Notes: generated from the sequence alone by a model not told the origin. Shown: positions 1-7,998, numbered from the stretch's first letter. The stretch is DNA of 39,386 nt from an uncultured beta proteobacterium (GCA_903853895.1 CAINUX010000048.1:1-39386); one strand, 5' to 3'. Program-made: numbers and translations.

Positions 1-330
1 CGCGCTTTCTTGTGGGACGTGCGCGAATCAGCCTTGGCGATTCAGTCGTTTACCGCTGGCATGGACGCGGCAGCCTACGCCAGCAACCCGATGGCGCAGG
101 CCGCCGTGGAGCGCAAGTTTGAAGTCATTGGCGAAGCGCTCAGCCAATTGGCGAAAGTGGATGCTGCCGTAGCCGCCCGTATTCCAGACTTGGCGCAGAT
201 AGTGGCGTTCCGCAATCAACTCATCCACGGCTATGCCACGGTCAACGTGGGAACGGTCTGGAATATTGCCCAGAACGCACTGCCCACTTTGATTGAAGCG
301 GTGCAAGCATTGCTCGACGAATTGAAATAG
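1..330 (+). CDS. hepT: HepT-like HEPN ribonuclease/toxin, 5' end cut by the window edge
   Basis: The frame is open from base 1, so the N-terminus lies outside the window; about 109 codons are visible. The protein matches the HepT/DUF86 family of all-helical HEPN proteins, with the signatures ERKFEVIGEA and RNQLIHGY. The latter fits the RX4HXY motif of HepT toxins (RNA cleavage, with the Tyr as target of AMPylation by the MntA antitoxin in characterised systems). A partner nucleotidyltransferase would be expected just upstream, off the window; none is visible downstream. It is a distinct paralogue of the HepT at 4375-4725, sharing the motif layout but differing throughout. A dispersed repeat begins directly after its stop codon. 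Family assignment is firm; the toxin role is inferred. Confidence 0.8.
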   Translation, partial: RAFLWDVRESALAIQSFTAGMDAAAYASNPMAQAAVERKFEVIGEALSQLAKVDAAVAARIPDLAQIVAFRNQLIHGYATVNVGTVWNIAQNALPTLIEAVQALLDELK

Positions 331-390
331 GTTTTGCTACTCTTTTGGTAGCTTCTTACGCTTATTCCACGAGGGCTAGAGGCCGATTTG
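331..390 (+). repeat. Dispersed hairpin-tail repeat, copy 1
   Basis: First of seven related copies in the window. A stem GCTAC (336-340) pairs with GTAGC (348-352) across a T-rich loop. It is followed after about 13 bases by the conserved tail TTCCACGAGGGCTAGAGGCC and then GATTTG. It starts one base after the hepT stop codon and ends before the converging gene at 404-946, so it may also lie in the transcript tails of both. Confidence 0.85.
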
Positions 391-403
391 ACACACAACC
401 ACC

Positions 404-946
404 TCAGCGCCCCGCAATAGACTGGCGTTCCAGGCGCTGCACGGTGCGCACAATAAAGAGATTGGTAATCTCATCCAGACGATGCTTCACCACAGCCTGC
501 ACGGCGTTGCGTGCAATCAGATCGGGCATCAGGCGCAAACGCACCGGTTTGGGAATGGTGGCGGTAATGCCCACGTCATAGGTCACTGCGGTGCGGCCAT
601 CTTGGTCCTGCAGTGCCATCTTGCTGGTGTATTGCCCCTGCCCCGTTAACGACCGTAGCGTGGCCTGCGCCGCCACGGCGGGGCAGCCTTGCAAGGGGGA
701 TACGGCCAGCACGTGGTTTTCTGTGTCCCGCTTCACCTGCACGTCGCTCAACAGTTCCACCTGGTAGACCCCGGCAATGACCGCGCTGTAGGCGATCCGG
801 TACTGGAGCGGCCCCCATACGTCGGTCACTTTCAATGCCGGCAGGTCTTCCAGCACGCGGTCAAAGTCGCGCAAGTGCTGTTCCACGCGGGCCAGGCTGC
901 AGTCGATCTCAAAAACTCGATGACTGGAAACAGATATCCGCAACAT
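404..946 (-). CDS. Uncharacterised protein, possibly SRPBCC/START-like
   Basis: A 180-residue protein with no signal peptide or membrane segment. I do not recognise it firmly. Its layout resembles SRPBCC-fold (polyketide cyclase/DUF1997-like) proteins: alternating beta strands, with LQYRIAYSAVIAGVYQVELL and GRTAVTYDVGITATIPKP in the middle, and a long C-terminal helix from about residue 140 (RLMPDLIARNAVQAVVKHRL). Such folds bind hydrophobic ligands, but nothing here indicates a ligand. It is transcribed toward the hepT gene and away from the serine hydrolase at 1197. The ATG at 946 is the first in frame and has only a weak ribosome binding site. The stretch 947-1196 holds no convincing gene. 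Confidence 0.6.
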   Translation of the reverse strand: MLRISVSSHRVFEIDCSLARVEQHLRDFDRVLEDLPALKVTDVWGPLQYRIAYSAVIAGVYQVELLSDVQVKRDTENHVLAVSPLQGCPAVAAQATLRSLTGQGQYTSKMALQDQDGRTAVTYDVGITATIPKPVRLRLMPDLIARNAVQAVVKHRLDEITNLFIVRTVQRLERQSIAGR

Positions 947-1196
947 GGCTTGGAATTGGTTGGTTCACTTTTCCGCTGGCGTGGCACGCAGCGCCTTGCT
1001 GCACCATCGCACGCTTGATGGCATCTTCGCGCATTCCGCGCATTTGGAGAAGCTGCGCCAGCCCCGCAATGCGCTGCAAATTCACATAGCGTTTTGCCTG
1101 ATGCTCCACGTCCCTAGGTCAGTCTAAACTGCTCCATCATCTAGCCGCGCGCTCGTTGCGTGGGCAACCGAATTTGACAAGAACGGGGAGAAGTCT

Positions 1197-2405
1197 ATGG
1201 GTTTCAAAAAAGTGGTGCTTGGCACCTTGGTGGTTTTGGGTGTTGCGGGAGTGGGCGGGTGGTTCAGCCTGGACAAGGAGACCCGTGGGCTCCTGGCCAC
1301 CGTGCCGACCAATCGCGATTTGTTGTTCTGGACGCAGCCGCAGCGCGATGCCGCATTTCGCGCCCTGGACCGCCTGCCGATACTGGCCAAGTCGAATGTG
1401 GTCCCCGCTAGCGGCACGCCCTCTGCCTTGCCCACGGGTGCACCGCTGAAGCTGCCGAGCGATGTCGATGCCTACATGGCGGGCCAGCGCAGTGCGGCGC
1501 TGCTGGTGGTGCATGACGGCAAGTTGCGTCTGGAGCGCTATGGCCTGGGTTTTGATGGTGCCGGGCGCTGGACGAGCTTTTCTGTGGCGAAGTCGTTCAC
1601 GTCCACGCTGGTGGGCGCAGCAGTGAAAGACGGATTCATCAAGAGCCTGGACGACAAGGTAAGCCTCTACATTCCGGACCTCAAAGGCTCTGCCTACGAT
1701 GATGTGAGCGTGCGCCAGTTGCTCACCATGACGTCCGGCGTCAAGTGGAATGAAGACTACGCCGACCCCAACTCCGACGTGGCGAAATTCAACAACCACA
1801 AGCCAGAAGACGGCGCGGAAGCGCTGGTGAGCTACATGCGCAAGCTACCCCGTGAAGCGCCGGCGGGCACCCGCTGGCTGTACAGCACCGGTGAGACCAA
1901 TCTGGTGGGCACACTGGTGCAGCAGGCCACCAAGAAGCCGCTGGCAACCTACCTGGCAGAAAAAGTGTGGGGCCCTGCAGGCATGGAGCAGCAGGCGACC
2001 TGGCTGCTGAGCAAAACCGGCAAGGAAATTGGCGGCTGCTGCGTACAGGCTGCGCCGCGCGACTATGCCCGCATGGGGCTGTTCATTTTGAACGGCGCCA
2101 TGGTGAACGGCCAAAGCATCGTCCCCGACGGCTGGTGGGCAGACGCCACCACCAAGCGCACCGGCATTGACGTGCCAGGGCGCGGCTATGGTTACCAGTG
2201 GTGGACCTATGACGATGGCAGCTACACCGCCCGCGGCATTTTTGGCCAGGGGATCTTCATCGACCCGAAACGCAAGCTGGTCATCGTGTCCAACGCCAAC
2301 TGGGCCGGCGGCGCCCGTGACATAACGGCCACTGCAGCGCGCGACGCCTTGTATCGCGAGGTGCAAAAGGCAATTGATGACGAGGGTGCGGTAGCGGCCA
2401 AGTGA
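1197..2405 (+). CDS. Serine hydrolase of the beta-lactamase/class C family, membrane-anchored or exported
   Basis: A 402-residue protein with a hydrophobic N-terminal segment (residues 5-22) that anchors it or directs export. The serine beta-lactamase/DD-peptidase fold is shown by the nucleophile motif SVAK (129-132), YST (229-231, the usual YxN/YxS site) and the late segment GIFGQGIFIDP. Relatives include EstB-type esterases, 6-aminohexanoate-dimer hydrolase-like enzymes and penicillin-binding-like proteins, so the substrate cannot be told; resistance to beta-lactams should not be assumed. The start has a good ribosome site (ggggag). It is the first gene of a same-strand run reaching 4068, with 9 bases to the next start. 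Confidence 0.85.
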   Translation: MGFKKVVLGTLVVLGVAGVGGWFSLDKETRGLLATVPTNRDLLFWTQPQRDAAFRALDRLPILAKSNVVPASGTPSALPTGAPLKLPSDVDAYMAGQRSAALLVVHDGKLRLERYGLGFDGAGRWTSFSVAKSFTSTLVGAAVKDGFIKSLDDKVSLYIPDLKGSAYDDVSVRQLLTMTSGVKWNEDYADPNSDVAKFNNHKPEDGAEALVSYMRKLPREAPAGTRWLYSTGETNLVGTLVQQATKKPLATYLAEKVWGPAGMEQQATWLLSKTGKEIGGCCVQAAPRDYARMGLFILNGAMVNGQSIVPDGWWADATTKRTGIDVPGRGYGYQWWTYDDGSYTARGIFGQGIFIDPKRKLVIVSNANWAGGARDITATAARDALYREVQKAIDDEGAVAAK

Positions 2406-2414
2406 CCTACGACC

Positions 2415-2687
2415 ATGCTCAGCAGAACCTTCACCAACGGACGCATCCGCCGGGCCGACTACGACGCCGAGTCGCAGCAACTGGACTTGCATTGGGACAA
2501 CAAGAGCACTCTGGCCTACAAGCAGGTACCGCACGAGGTGTTTCGCCGGCTGTGCAGCGCCCCCAACCCCACCACCTACTGGGAAGACCGCATTGCCGAG
2601 GAATACCCCAAGGGCGTGCCCATGACTTCCTCTGCGGTGCCCACAGGCACAAAATCGTTGAAAGACCTGTTTGGGCCAGAGGCCTAA
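2415..2687 (+). CDS. KTSC-domain protein
   Basis: A 90-residue protein matching the small KTSC domain. The typical layout is visible: an aromatic/acidic beta hairpin (YDAESQQLDLHWDN), then AYKQVPHEVFRRL and a YW-x-x-I-x-x-YP segment (TYWEDRIAEEYPKG). KTSC domains occur alone, as here, or fused to other proteins such as lysyl-tRNA synthetase; their role is suspected to be nucleic-acid related but unproven. It follows the serine hydrolase by 9 bases and precedes the exported protein by 19, which suggests cotranscription. Confidence 0.75.
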   Translation: MLSRTFTNGRIRRADYDAESQQLDLHWDNKSTLAYKQVPHEVFRRLCSAPNPTTYWEDRIAEEYPKGVPMTSSAVPTGTKSLKDLFGPEA

Positions 2688-2706
2688 GCCAGCCAAGAAA
2701 TTACCC

Positions 2707-3105
2707 ATGAACAAACGCACTCTGCTTGCCCTTGCAACCCTGTTGGCGCCCGGCTTTGTGCTGGCCCAAACTCCCACTCAGAACCCCGCTTCAGCGGGAT
2801 TGAGCGGTAACCCGGGGCTGGTCAGCGAACGCCACCCGCAGGCAGGATGCCTGGCCGCAATCGGCCGCGAGCGCAGAGACTATGCAGGTGCGGTAGACCA
2901 GGGGCTCAAAAGCGGTCTGCTTGACCCGAATAGCCGTGCGGCGCTCGAAAGGATTCTGGGCGAACTTGCCGCCTTGGAGGCTGCCGCGAGGGCAGACAAA
3001 AATCTCAGTGCGGAAGCGTGCAAGGGCATTTACAAAAGAGTCGTTGCAGAAAATTCAGGCATTCAAATGACCATGCGGGCCCGTCCGTACACGAAGGCCA
3101 AATGA
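2707..3105 (+). CDS. Small exported protein of unknown function
   Basis: A 132-residue protein. ATG 2707 was chosen because it places a textbook signal peptide at the N-terminus (MNKRTLLALATLLAPGFVLA, cleavage expected before QTPTQ); the in-frame TTG at 2671 would bury it. The mature part is helical and charged, with two cysteines (in QAGCLAAIG and SAEACKGIY) that could form a disulfide in the periplasm. No known family is recognised. Its TGA overlaps the ATG of udk as ATGA (3102-3105), which implies translational coupling, although an exported protein and a cytoplasmic kinase have no obvious shared job. Confidence 0.7.
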   Translation: MNKRTLLALATLLAPGFVLAQTPTQNPASAGLSGNPGLVSERHPQAGCLAAIGRERRDYAGAVDQGLKSGLLDPNSRAALERILGELAALEAAARADKNLSAEACKGIYKRVVAENSGIQMTMRARPYTKAK

Positions 3106-3743
3106 AAAAAACCAACAACAAACCCTTCGTGATCGGTGTCGCGGGCGGCAGCGGCAGTGGCAAGTCGACCGTCACACGCGAGGTGCTGGCTTCCATCGGG
3201 CCGGAAATGGCTGCGGTGGTGATGCAGGATGATTACTACTGCGACCAGTCCCATCTATCGCCAGAAGACCGGCGCAAGACAAATTACGACCACCCCAAGG
3301 CGTTTGACTGGCCCCTGATGGTGCAGCAGGTGCAAGCGCTGTGCCGTGGTGAGGCGATTGAAATGCCCGTATACGACTTTGCGGCGGACAACCGCTCCAG
3401 CAAGACCAATACCGTCCAGCCCGCGCCGGTGATCGTCATTGAAGGCCTGTTTGCGCTGTTTGACGCAGACTTGCGCAAGATGATGTCACTGAAGATTTTT
3501 GTCGACACCGCAGCGGATGTGCGCTTCATCCGCCGCCTGCAGCGCGATATTGCCGAGCGCGGGCGCAGCACCGAGAGCGTGATCCAGCAGTACCTCGACA
3601 CGGTGCGCCCCATGCACAAGCAGTTCATCGAGCCCACCAAGCGCAACGCCGACGTGATCTTTCCGCATGGGGCCAACGCGCCGGCCGTGGACATAATCAC
3701 CACCAAGGTCGCGTCCCTGATTCGCGATTTGAACGGTGCCTAG
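3102..3743 (+). CDS. udk: Uridine kinase
   Basis: A 213-residue cytoplasmic enzyme phosphorylating uridine and cytidine with a nucleoside triphosphate in pyrimidine salvage. The P-loop GGSGSGKST lies at residues 15-23, followed by the uridine kinase signatures MQDDYY, NYDHPKAFDW and VIVIEGLFAL, and the Arg-rich lid RFIRRLQRDIAERGRS. Length fits the family. ATG 3102 is preferred over the upstream in-frame start at 3018 because it begins just before the P-loop strand and overlaps the previous stop. The next gene starts inside its last codons (GTG 3736). Confidence 0.95.
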   Translation: MKKTNNKPFVIGVAGGSGSGKSTVTREVLASIGPEMAAVVMQDDYYCDQSHLSPEDRRKTNYDHPKAFDWPLMVQQVQALCRGEAIEMPVYDFAADNRSSKTNTVQPAPVIVIEGLFALFDADLRKMMSLKIFVDTAADVRFIRRLQRDIAERGRSTESVIQQYLDTVRPMHKQFIEPTKRNADVIFPHGANAPAVDIITTKVASLIRDLNGA

Positions 3744-4068
3744 AGCCCGCAAGCGTCACCACCACGTCTACGTGGTCGAGCTTTCCAAAGACGTGCTGCT
3801 GGAGCCGCGCTTTCGCAAGAACAACCCTGACTACCTGGCCGGCAAGCCCTGCGTCTATGTGGGCATGACGGGCCTGGACCCGGACGTGCGCTTTGACAAG
3901 CACAAGGCCGGCATCCAGGCCAACAGCTATGTGCAGCAATACGGCCTGCGCCTGCTGCCCGACCTGTACGAGGCCTTCAACCCCATGACGTACAAAGACG
4001 CCGTGGACAAGGAGATCGACATCGGCATCGATCTGCGCTCTGCGGGGTTTGGGGTGTGGCAGGCTTGA
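3736..4068 (+). CDS. Small GIY-YIG-like protein
   Basis: A 110-residue protein from a GTG start overlapping the last 8 bases of udk. It carries a two-part pattern reminiscent of the GIY-YIG fold: HHVYVVEL at residues 9-16 and PCVYVGMTG at 38-46, followed by DPDVRFDKHKAG, where the first helix with its basic residue would lie. The canonical catalytic Arg and Glu cannot be assigned with confidence, so nuclease activity is an open question. The overlap with udk suggests it is translated in the same operon. Confidence 0.6.
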   Translation: MPRARKRHHHVYVVELSKDVLLEPRFRKNNPDYLAGKPCVYVGMTGLDPDVRFDKHKAGIQANSYVQQYGLRLLPDLYEAFNPMTYKDAVDKEIDIGIDLRSAGFGVWQA

Positions 4069-4087
4069 TGGCTTTAAACTCCACCCC

Positions 4088-4378
4088 ATGCGCCCCTCCG
4101 AAGCCCTTTCCCTGCACCGCACCCGCATCCGTGAGATCGCGCTGAGCCACCACGTCAGTGGCGTGCGGGTGTTTGGCTCCGCGCTGCACGGTGACGACAC
4201 CCATGGTAGCGATCTGGATCTCTTGGTGGATCCGACGCCGCAGACCACCATGATGGACATTGGCGCCATTCGCTTTGAGTTGAAAAAGCTTCTAGGACTG
4301 GAGGTTGACGTTCTCACCCCCAACGGCCTGCCAGCCAAGTTTCGCGATCAGGTTCTTCGCGAGGCCATTCCGGTATGA
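4088..4378 (+). CDS. mntA: MntA-type minimal nucleotidyltransferase (antitoxin)
   Basis: A 96-residue protein. ATG 4088 gives a compact start. The minimal nucleotidyltransferase motif GSX10DXD is complete: G30-S31, ten residues, then D42-L-D44 (VFGSALHGDDTHGSDLDLLVD runs across it). A third acidic residue probably comes from VDVL near residue 75. In characterised MntA-HepT systems this enzyme transfers AMP to the tyrosine of HepT and silences it. Its stop overlaps the hepT start as ATGA (4375-4378), the normal antitoxin-first order. The pair is complete and looks intact. Confidence 0.9.
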   Translation: MRPSEALSLHRTRIREIALSHHVSGVRVFGSALHGDDTHGSDLDLLVDPTPQTTMMDIGAIRFELKKLLGLEVDVLTPNGLPAKFRDQVLREAIPV

Positions 4379-4725
4379 GCCGGGCAGACACACTGCGCGT
4401 TGCGGGCTACCTGCAACACATTCTGGAAGCCATCACCAACATTCAGGATTACACCGTAGGTATGGATTTGGATGCATTCATGGCAGATCGCAAGACGCGC
4501 GATGCTGTGGTCCGCAACCTGGAAGTGATTGGCGAGGCCTGCAACAACGTAACCAAGAACCACACGGCCTTTGCCTTCCAGCACGCCGAGGTGCCGTGGG
4601 GCTTCGCCTATGAAATGCGCAACGCGCTTTCACATGGCTACTTCACTGTCGATCACGGCATCGTTTGGGAAACCATTCAGCAAGACCTGCCGAAGCTAAA
4701 GAGTCAGATTTCGGCCTTGGTTTGA
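4375..4725 (+). CDS. hepT: HepT-like HEPN toxin
   Basis: A 116-residue all-helical HEPN (DUF86) protein. The toxin motif RX4HXY is intact as RNALSHGY (R82, H87, Y89). The family signatures RDAVVRNLEVIGEA and VWETIQQDLPKLK flank it. In studied homologues R and H form the RNase site and the tyrosine is AMPylated by MntA. It is translationally coupled to mntA by a 4-base overlap. A copy of the dispersed repeat begins 9 bases after the stop, as also seen directly after the first hepT of the window. Confidence 0.9.
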   Translation: MSRADTLRVAGYLQHILEAITNIQDYTVGMDLDAFMADRKTRDAVVRNLEVIGEACNNVTKNHTAFAFQHAEVPWGFAYEMRNALSHGYFTVDHGIVWETIQQDLPKLKSQISALV

Positions 4726-4734
4726 CAGACATTC

Positions 4735-4790
4735 GCTACGGGTTTTGTAGCTACAACATACCATTCCACGAGGGCTAGAGGTTCAATTCG
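4735..4790 (+). repeat. Dispersed hairpin-tail repeat, copy 2
   Basis: The stem GCTAC (4735-4739) pairs with GTAGC (4747-4751) across a G/T-rich loop; the tail ATTCCACGAGGGCTAGAGG follows at 4762-4780 and then drifts from the other copies. It lies between hepT and the gene starting at 4853. Confidence 0.85.
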
Positions 4791-4852
4791 CATTGAGGCC
4801 TCGCCGAAAAGCCGCTCTGCAATGGCCTATGCCTAACGAAAAAGGGATCCCC

Positions 4853-5821
4853 ATGGCCAACACACCCACATTCCTACCCGTCAGCTTCATTCGCAATCTG
4901 TCGCTGGACCCCGCGCAGCACCCGCACGGCCAGGCGCATCTGAGTGCGGCCAGTGGCCTGGTGCGCGTGCGCCAACGGCTGTACGTGGTGGCCGACGACG
5001 AATTGCACCTGGGCGTGTTTGAAGAGCACGCGGCCCCTGGCGAAGCGGGTACAGATCCTGCGCCCGGCACACTGGTGCGCCTGCTGGACGGCGATTTGCC
5101 GCGCGACAAAGGCAAGCGCAAAAAAGCCAAGCCTGATCTGGAAACCCTGGCGCAGTTGCCGCCCCTGCCGGGCTGCCCCGCCGGCGCATTGCTGGCGCTG
5201 GGATCGGGATCAAAGCCCCAGCGCGAAACCGGCGTGCTGATTGGGCTGGACGTGCACGGCGTGCCCAATGGCCGCATGGCCAGCGTGAACCTGGAGCCGC
5301 TGTACGCGCCGCTGCGCAAGCGCTTTGACGACCTGAACATTGAAGGCGCGTTCATGCTCAGTGGCGATTTGCTCCTGCTGCACCGTGGCAACAAGGGCGA
5401 TGCCCGCAGCGCCTGTATCCGCTATGACTGGAACCTGATCGCCCCCTGGATGGCGGGCCTGCAGCCCAAGCCGCCCAACGCCAAGAGCGTGCAGCTGATG
5501 CAGCTGGGCGATGTGTGTGGCGTGCCCCTGAGCCTGACCGATGGCACCGCCTTGCAGGGTGGTGCATGGGCGTTCAGTGCGGTGGCCGAGTGCACTGAAA
5601 ACAGCTACCAGGATGGTGCATGCGTGGGCTCCGCCATCGGCATCGTGGCACCCGACGGGCAGTTGCGCCACCTTCACCCGTTGGCTGGCGCCCCCAAGAT
5701 CGAAGGCCTAGTCGCACAGGGGCTGGGCAGCGAATGGGTGTTCACCCTGGTCACCGACCCCGATGACCCCAAAACGCCCTCGCAAATGCTGCAAGCGCGT
5801 ATGCCGCTGAATCTTGGGTGA
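4853..5821 (+). CDS. Conserved hypothetical protein, beta-rich
   Basis: A 322-residue soluble protein without signal peptide or membrane segment. ATG 4853 is chosen because an A/G-rich ribosome site (aaaaaggga) lies just upstream; upstream in-frame starts add a basic extension without one. The sequence is rich in short strands with repeated LG/DG turns (LYVVADDELHLGVFEE, GVLIGLDVHGVPNGRMASV, GDLLLLHRGNKGDARSAC, GIVAPDGQLRHLHPLAG), which looks like a beta-propeller or stacked beta repeats. It resembles proteins filed under uncharacterised DUF families (possibly DUF6929) and I can name no reaction. Confidence 0.65.
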   Translation: MANTPTFLPVSFIRNLSLDPAQHPHGQAHLSAASGLVRVRQRLYVVADDELHLGVFEEHAAPGEAGTDPAPGTLVRLLDGDLPRDKGKRKKAKPDLETLAQLPPLPGCPAGALLALGSGSKPQRETGVLIGLDVHGVPNGRMASVNLEPLYAPLRKRFDDLNIEGAFMLSGDLLLLHRGNKGDARSACIRYDWNLIAPWMAGLQPKPPNAKSVQLMQLGDVCGVPLSLTDGTALQGGAWAFSAVAECTENSYQDGACVGSAIGIVAPDGQLRHLHPLAGAPKIEGLVAQGLGSEWVFTLVTDPDDPKTPSQMLQARMPLNLG

Positions 5822-5916
5822 AGTCAATTGCCAGCCCGTATGGAACTTGCTCACATAAGAGGGACCGGGCGGCTAGTCTTTAAAGTGGTCAGCGGCAGGT
5901 ATGGCAGATGGGTTAT

Positions 5917-5966
5917 GCTACGTTTTTTGTAGCTATCTGTCTATATTCCACGAGGGCGATAGGAAC
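5917..5966 (+). repeat. Dispersed hairpin-tail repeat, copy 3
   Basis: The stem GCTAC (5917-5921) pairs with GTAGC (5929-5933) across a run of six T. The tail ATTCCACGAGGGC follows (5945-5957) and then diverges. It ends about 10 bases before the ATG of the DUF924 gene, so its AGGA (5961-5964) could serve as a distant ribosome site. The remainder of 5822-5975 shows nothing else. Confidence 0.8.
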
Positions 5967-5975
5967 TATATTGAA

Positions 5976-6515
5976 ATGAAACCTCAAGACATTCTCGATT
6001 TCTGGTTCGAAGAACTGACCGCCAAACAGCACTTCGTCAAAGACGCGGCACTGGATGCGCTGATACGCACCCGCTTCGGCAACACGCTGGAGGCCGCCGC
6101 GCGCTGCGAGCTATGGGACTGGCGCAAGAGCGCCGAGGGGCGACTCGCAGAAATCGTGGTGCTGGACCAGTTCTCGCGCAACATCTACCGTGACATGCCG
6201 CGCGCCTTTGCACAAGACGCCCTGGCACTGATTCTGGCGCAGGAGCTGGTGGCATGTGGCGAAGACCAAAGACTGCCCGTGGCACAGCGCGTGTTTGCCT
6301 ACATGCCCTATATGCACAGCGAATCAGCGCTGGTGCATGTGCAGGCGGTGGCGCTGTTTTCCAAGCTGGGGCAGGAGGACAACCTGAGTTTCGAGCTGCG
6401 CCACCAGGCCATCATCGACCGCTTTGGCCGCTACCCCCACCGCAATGCGATTCTGGGGCGCACCTCCAGCGCGCAAGAGCTGGCGTTCTTGCGCGAGCCT
6501 GGGTCTTCGTTTTAA
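5976..6515 (+). CDS. DUF924 family protein
   Basis: A 179-residue protein that clearly matches DUF924: the opening ILDFWFEEL, the core EIVVLDQFSRNIYRD, and YMPYMHSESALVHVQAV followed by RFGRYPHRNAILGR. The family is all-helical (TPR-like) and widespread in proteobacteria; its biochemical role is not established. ATG 5976 was chosen because translation then starts exactly at the family's conserved N-terminus; the longer frame from 5901 would run through the repeat. The zinc-ribbon gene follows after 15 bases. Confidence 0.9.
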   Translation: MKPQDILDFWFEELTAKQHFVKDAALDALIRTRFGNTLEAAARCELWDWRKSAEGRLAEIVVLDQFSRNIYRDMPRAFAQDALALILAQELVACGEDQRLPVAQRVFAYMPYMHSESALVHVQAVALFSKLGQEDNLSFELRHQAIIDRFGRYPHRNAILGRTSSAQELAFLREPGSSF

Positions 6516-6530
6516 GTCGCTGTCTTCCAC

Positions 6531-7268
6531 ATGGCCGCATCACCTTCCACCCCCTGCCCATCGTGCCACACCGCCATGCAGATGCATGCGCTACCCGGCA
6601 ACCACGGCAAAGCCATCGAGCTGGACCTGTGCTTTCACTGCCAGGGAATGTGGATTGACCCGCAAGAGAACTTGAAGCTGTCACCCGCTGCCGTTGCCGA
6701 CCTGTTCAAGTTGTTGCACGAGCAGCGCGCTGCGGCCCACCAGCCGTTGGCAGCCGGTCTGGATTGCCCGCGTTGCAGAGGCACCTTGACGCAAGGCTTT
6801 GACGTGGTGCGCAGCGGACGTTACATCACCTACCGTTGCGCCAAGGGCCACGGGCGCTTCAGCGCGTTTTCGTCGTTCATGATTGAAAAGGGCTTTGTGC
6901 GTTTGTTGACCCGGCCCGAGATTGATGACATTGCCAAGCGGGTGGCCATCATCCATTGCAGCAGCTGCGGTGCGCCGGTGGATTTGCGCAAAGACCACGC
7001 CTGCCCCCACTGCCGCTCGGCCTTCTCGTTGCTGGACCCCAAGGCGGTGGAGCAGGCCCTGCAAGGCTATGCCCATGCCGTCAAGTCCACGACAGTCACC
7101 AAGCATGCGCCGGATGTGGCCGACGTGCTGGTCATGCTGGAGCGCGACCGCCAGCGCGCGCTGCGCGAGCCTGGTGAGCAGCGAAACAGTTTCTTGACCC
7201 GCGACGCGTCCACCGAGGTCGACCTGTGGTCGATTGGGCTGGCCTTGGTCTCCAGCGTGCTGGACTGA
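6531..7268 (+). CDS. Zinc-ribbon protein
   Basis: A 245-residue protein with three Cys-pair knuckles: CPSCHTAM (residues 9-16) with LCFHCQGMWID; LDCPRCRGTL near residue 77 pairing with a later Cys/His (RCAKGHGRF); and HCSSCGAPVDL with ACPHCRSAF around 142-163. The first pair resembles the TFIIB-type zinc ribbon (zf-TFIIB) in which the second knuckle is followed by an aromatic and W-D/E. The C-terminus ends in a hydrophobic stretch (DLWSIGLALVSSVLD) that could contact the membrane. The role is unknown. It sits 15 bases after the DUF924 gene and 13 bases before the TerB-like gene, so the three probably form one transcript. Confidence 0.75.
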   Translation: MAASPSTPCPSCHTAMQMHALPGNHGKAIELDLCFHCQGMWIDPQENLKLSPAAVADLFKLLHEQRAAAHQPLAAGLDCPRCRGTLTQGFDVVRSGRYITYRCAKGHGRFSAFSSFMIEKGFVRLLTRPEIDDIAKRVAIIHCSSCGAPVDLRKDHACPHCRSAFSLLDPKAVEQALQGYAHAVKSTTVTKHAPDVADVLVMLERDRQRALREPGEQRNSFLTRDASTEVDLWSIGLALVSSVLD

Positions 7269-7281
7269 CACAATCACATCC

Positions 7282-7752
7282 ATGCTCAGCCCCCTCAAAA
7301 CCCTGCTATCCCAATTCTTCAACCTCTCTGAGGATGTCGCATCGTCCGTTAGTGACGCCCACGGCCTGCAGTTGGCAACAGCCGTGCTGCTGGTCGAAGT
7401 GATGCGCTCGGACACCCACATCAACGACACCGAACGGGCCGCCGCCGTATCGGCACTGCGCCACAAGTTTGCACTGACCGACGGTGAGATGCAGCAACTG
7501 CTGGCCCAGGCAGAACACGCGGCCCGCAGCAGCAACGACTACTTTCGCTACACCAGCGCCATGAACGAACACTTCACGCAGGCCCAGAAGATTCAGGTGG
7601 TTGAGCACATGTGGCAGGTTGCCTTCGCCGATGGTCACCTGGACGCGCATGAAAACCACGTGATCAGCAAAGTCGCGGGCTTGCTGCACGTCACCCACGG
7701 TGAATACATTGCTGCCAAGTTGCATGCCAGACAGGCGGTGGGGCTCGCGTAA
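7282..7752 (+). CDS. TerB-like protein (tellurite resistance TerB domain family)
   Basis: A 156-residue helical protein matching the TerB/DjlA-N fold. The two acidic helix-loop units are visible: LLVEVMRSDTHINDTERAA (about 34-52) and AFADGHLDAHENHVISKVAGLL (about 113-134). In TerB these loops bind divalent metal. Many stand-alone TerB-like proteins have no link to tellurite, and no other ter genes are nearby, so a stress or metal role is only a guess. ATG 7282 is 13 bases after the zinc-ribbon gene stop. It converges on the XRE regulator at 7764 with 11 bases between stops. Confidence 0.85.
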   Translation: MLSPLKTLLSQFFNLSEDVASSVSDAHGLQLATAVLLVEVMRSDTHINDTERAAAVSALRHKFALTDGEMQQLLAQAEHAARSSNDYFRYTSAMNEHFTQAQKIQVVEHMWQVAFADGHLDAHENHVISKVAGLLHVTHGEYIAAKLHARQAVGLA

Positions 7753-7763
7753 AAGTCAGCCAC

Positions 7764-7997
7764 TCACGGCGCTTTTTTGACAGCCTCCGGCTGATACTGA
7801 AACACCGCATCCAGCGGCAGCCCGAAGACAGCCGAAATCCTGAAGGCCACCTCCAGCGACGGCGAGTACTTGCCCTGCTCGATGGCGTTCACGGTCTGGC
7901 GCGTGACGCCAATGCGCTCGGCCAGGGCTTGCTGCGTCATCTCGCCGTGCTCAAAGCGCAGGCGGCGGATGGCGTTGGCAATGTGGTTGTCGCCCAC
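7764..7997 (-). CDS. XRE-family small HTH transcriptional regulator
   Basis: A 77-residue protein, essentially one Cro/CI-type helix-turn-helix: [21 protein letters not shown] with the following [19 protein letters not shown]. The start is taken as GTG 7997, one base after the stop of the membrane protein gene (7999), which gives a protein of the usual length for this subfamily; the longer frame to 8054 would start inside that upstream gene. Small HTH proteins of this kind are regularly paired with a small membrane protein, as here. Autoregulation of the pair is likely; see the operator at 8442-8461. Confidence 0.85.
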   Translation of the reverse strand: MGDNHIANAIRRLRFEHGEMTQQALAERIGVTRQTVNAIEQGKYSPSLEVAFRISAVFGLPLDAVFQYQPEAVKKAP

Positions 7998-7998
7998 G

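Noticed and set aside
909..1109. Small minus-strand frame upstream of the gene at 404-946
   Set aside because: It overlaps the start of that gene, has no recognisable features or clear ribosome site, and looks like a chance frame.
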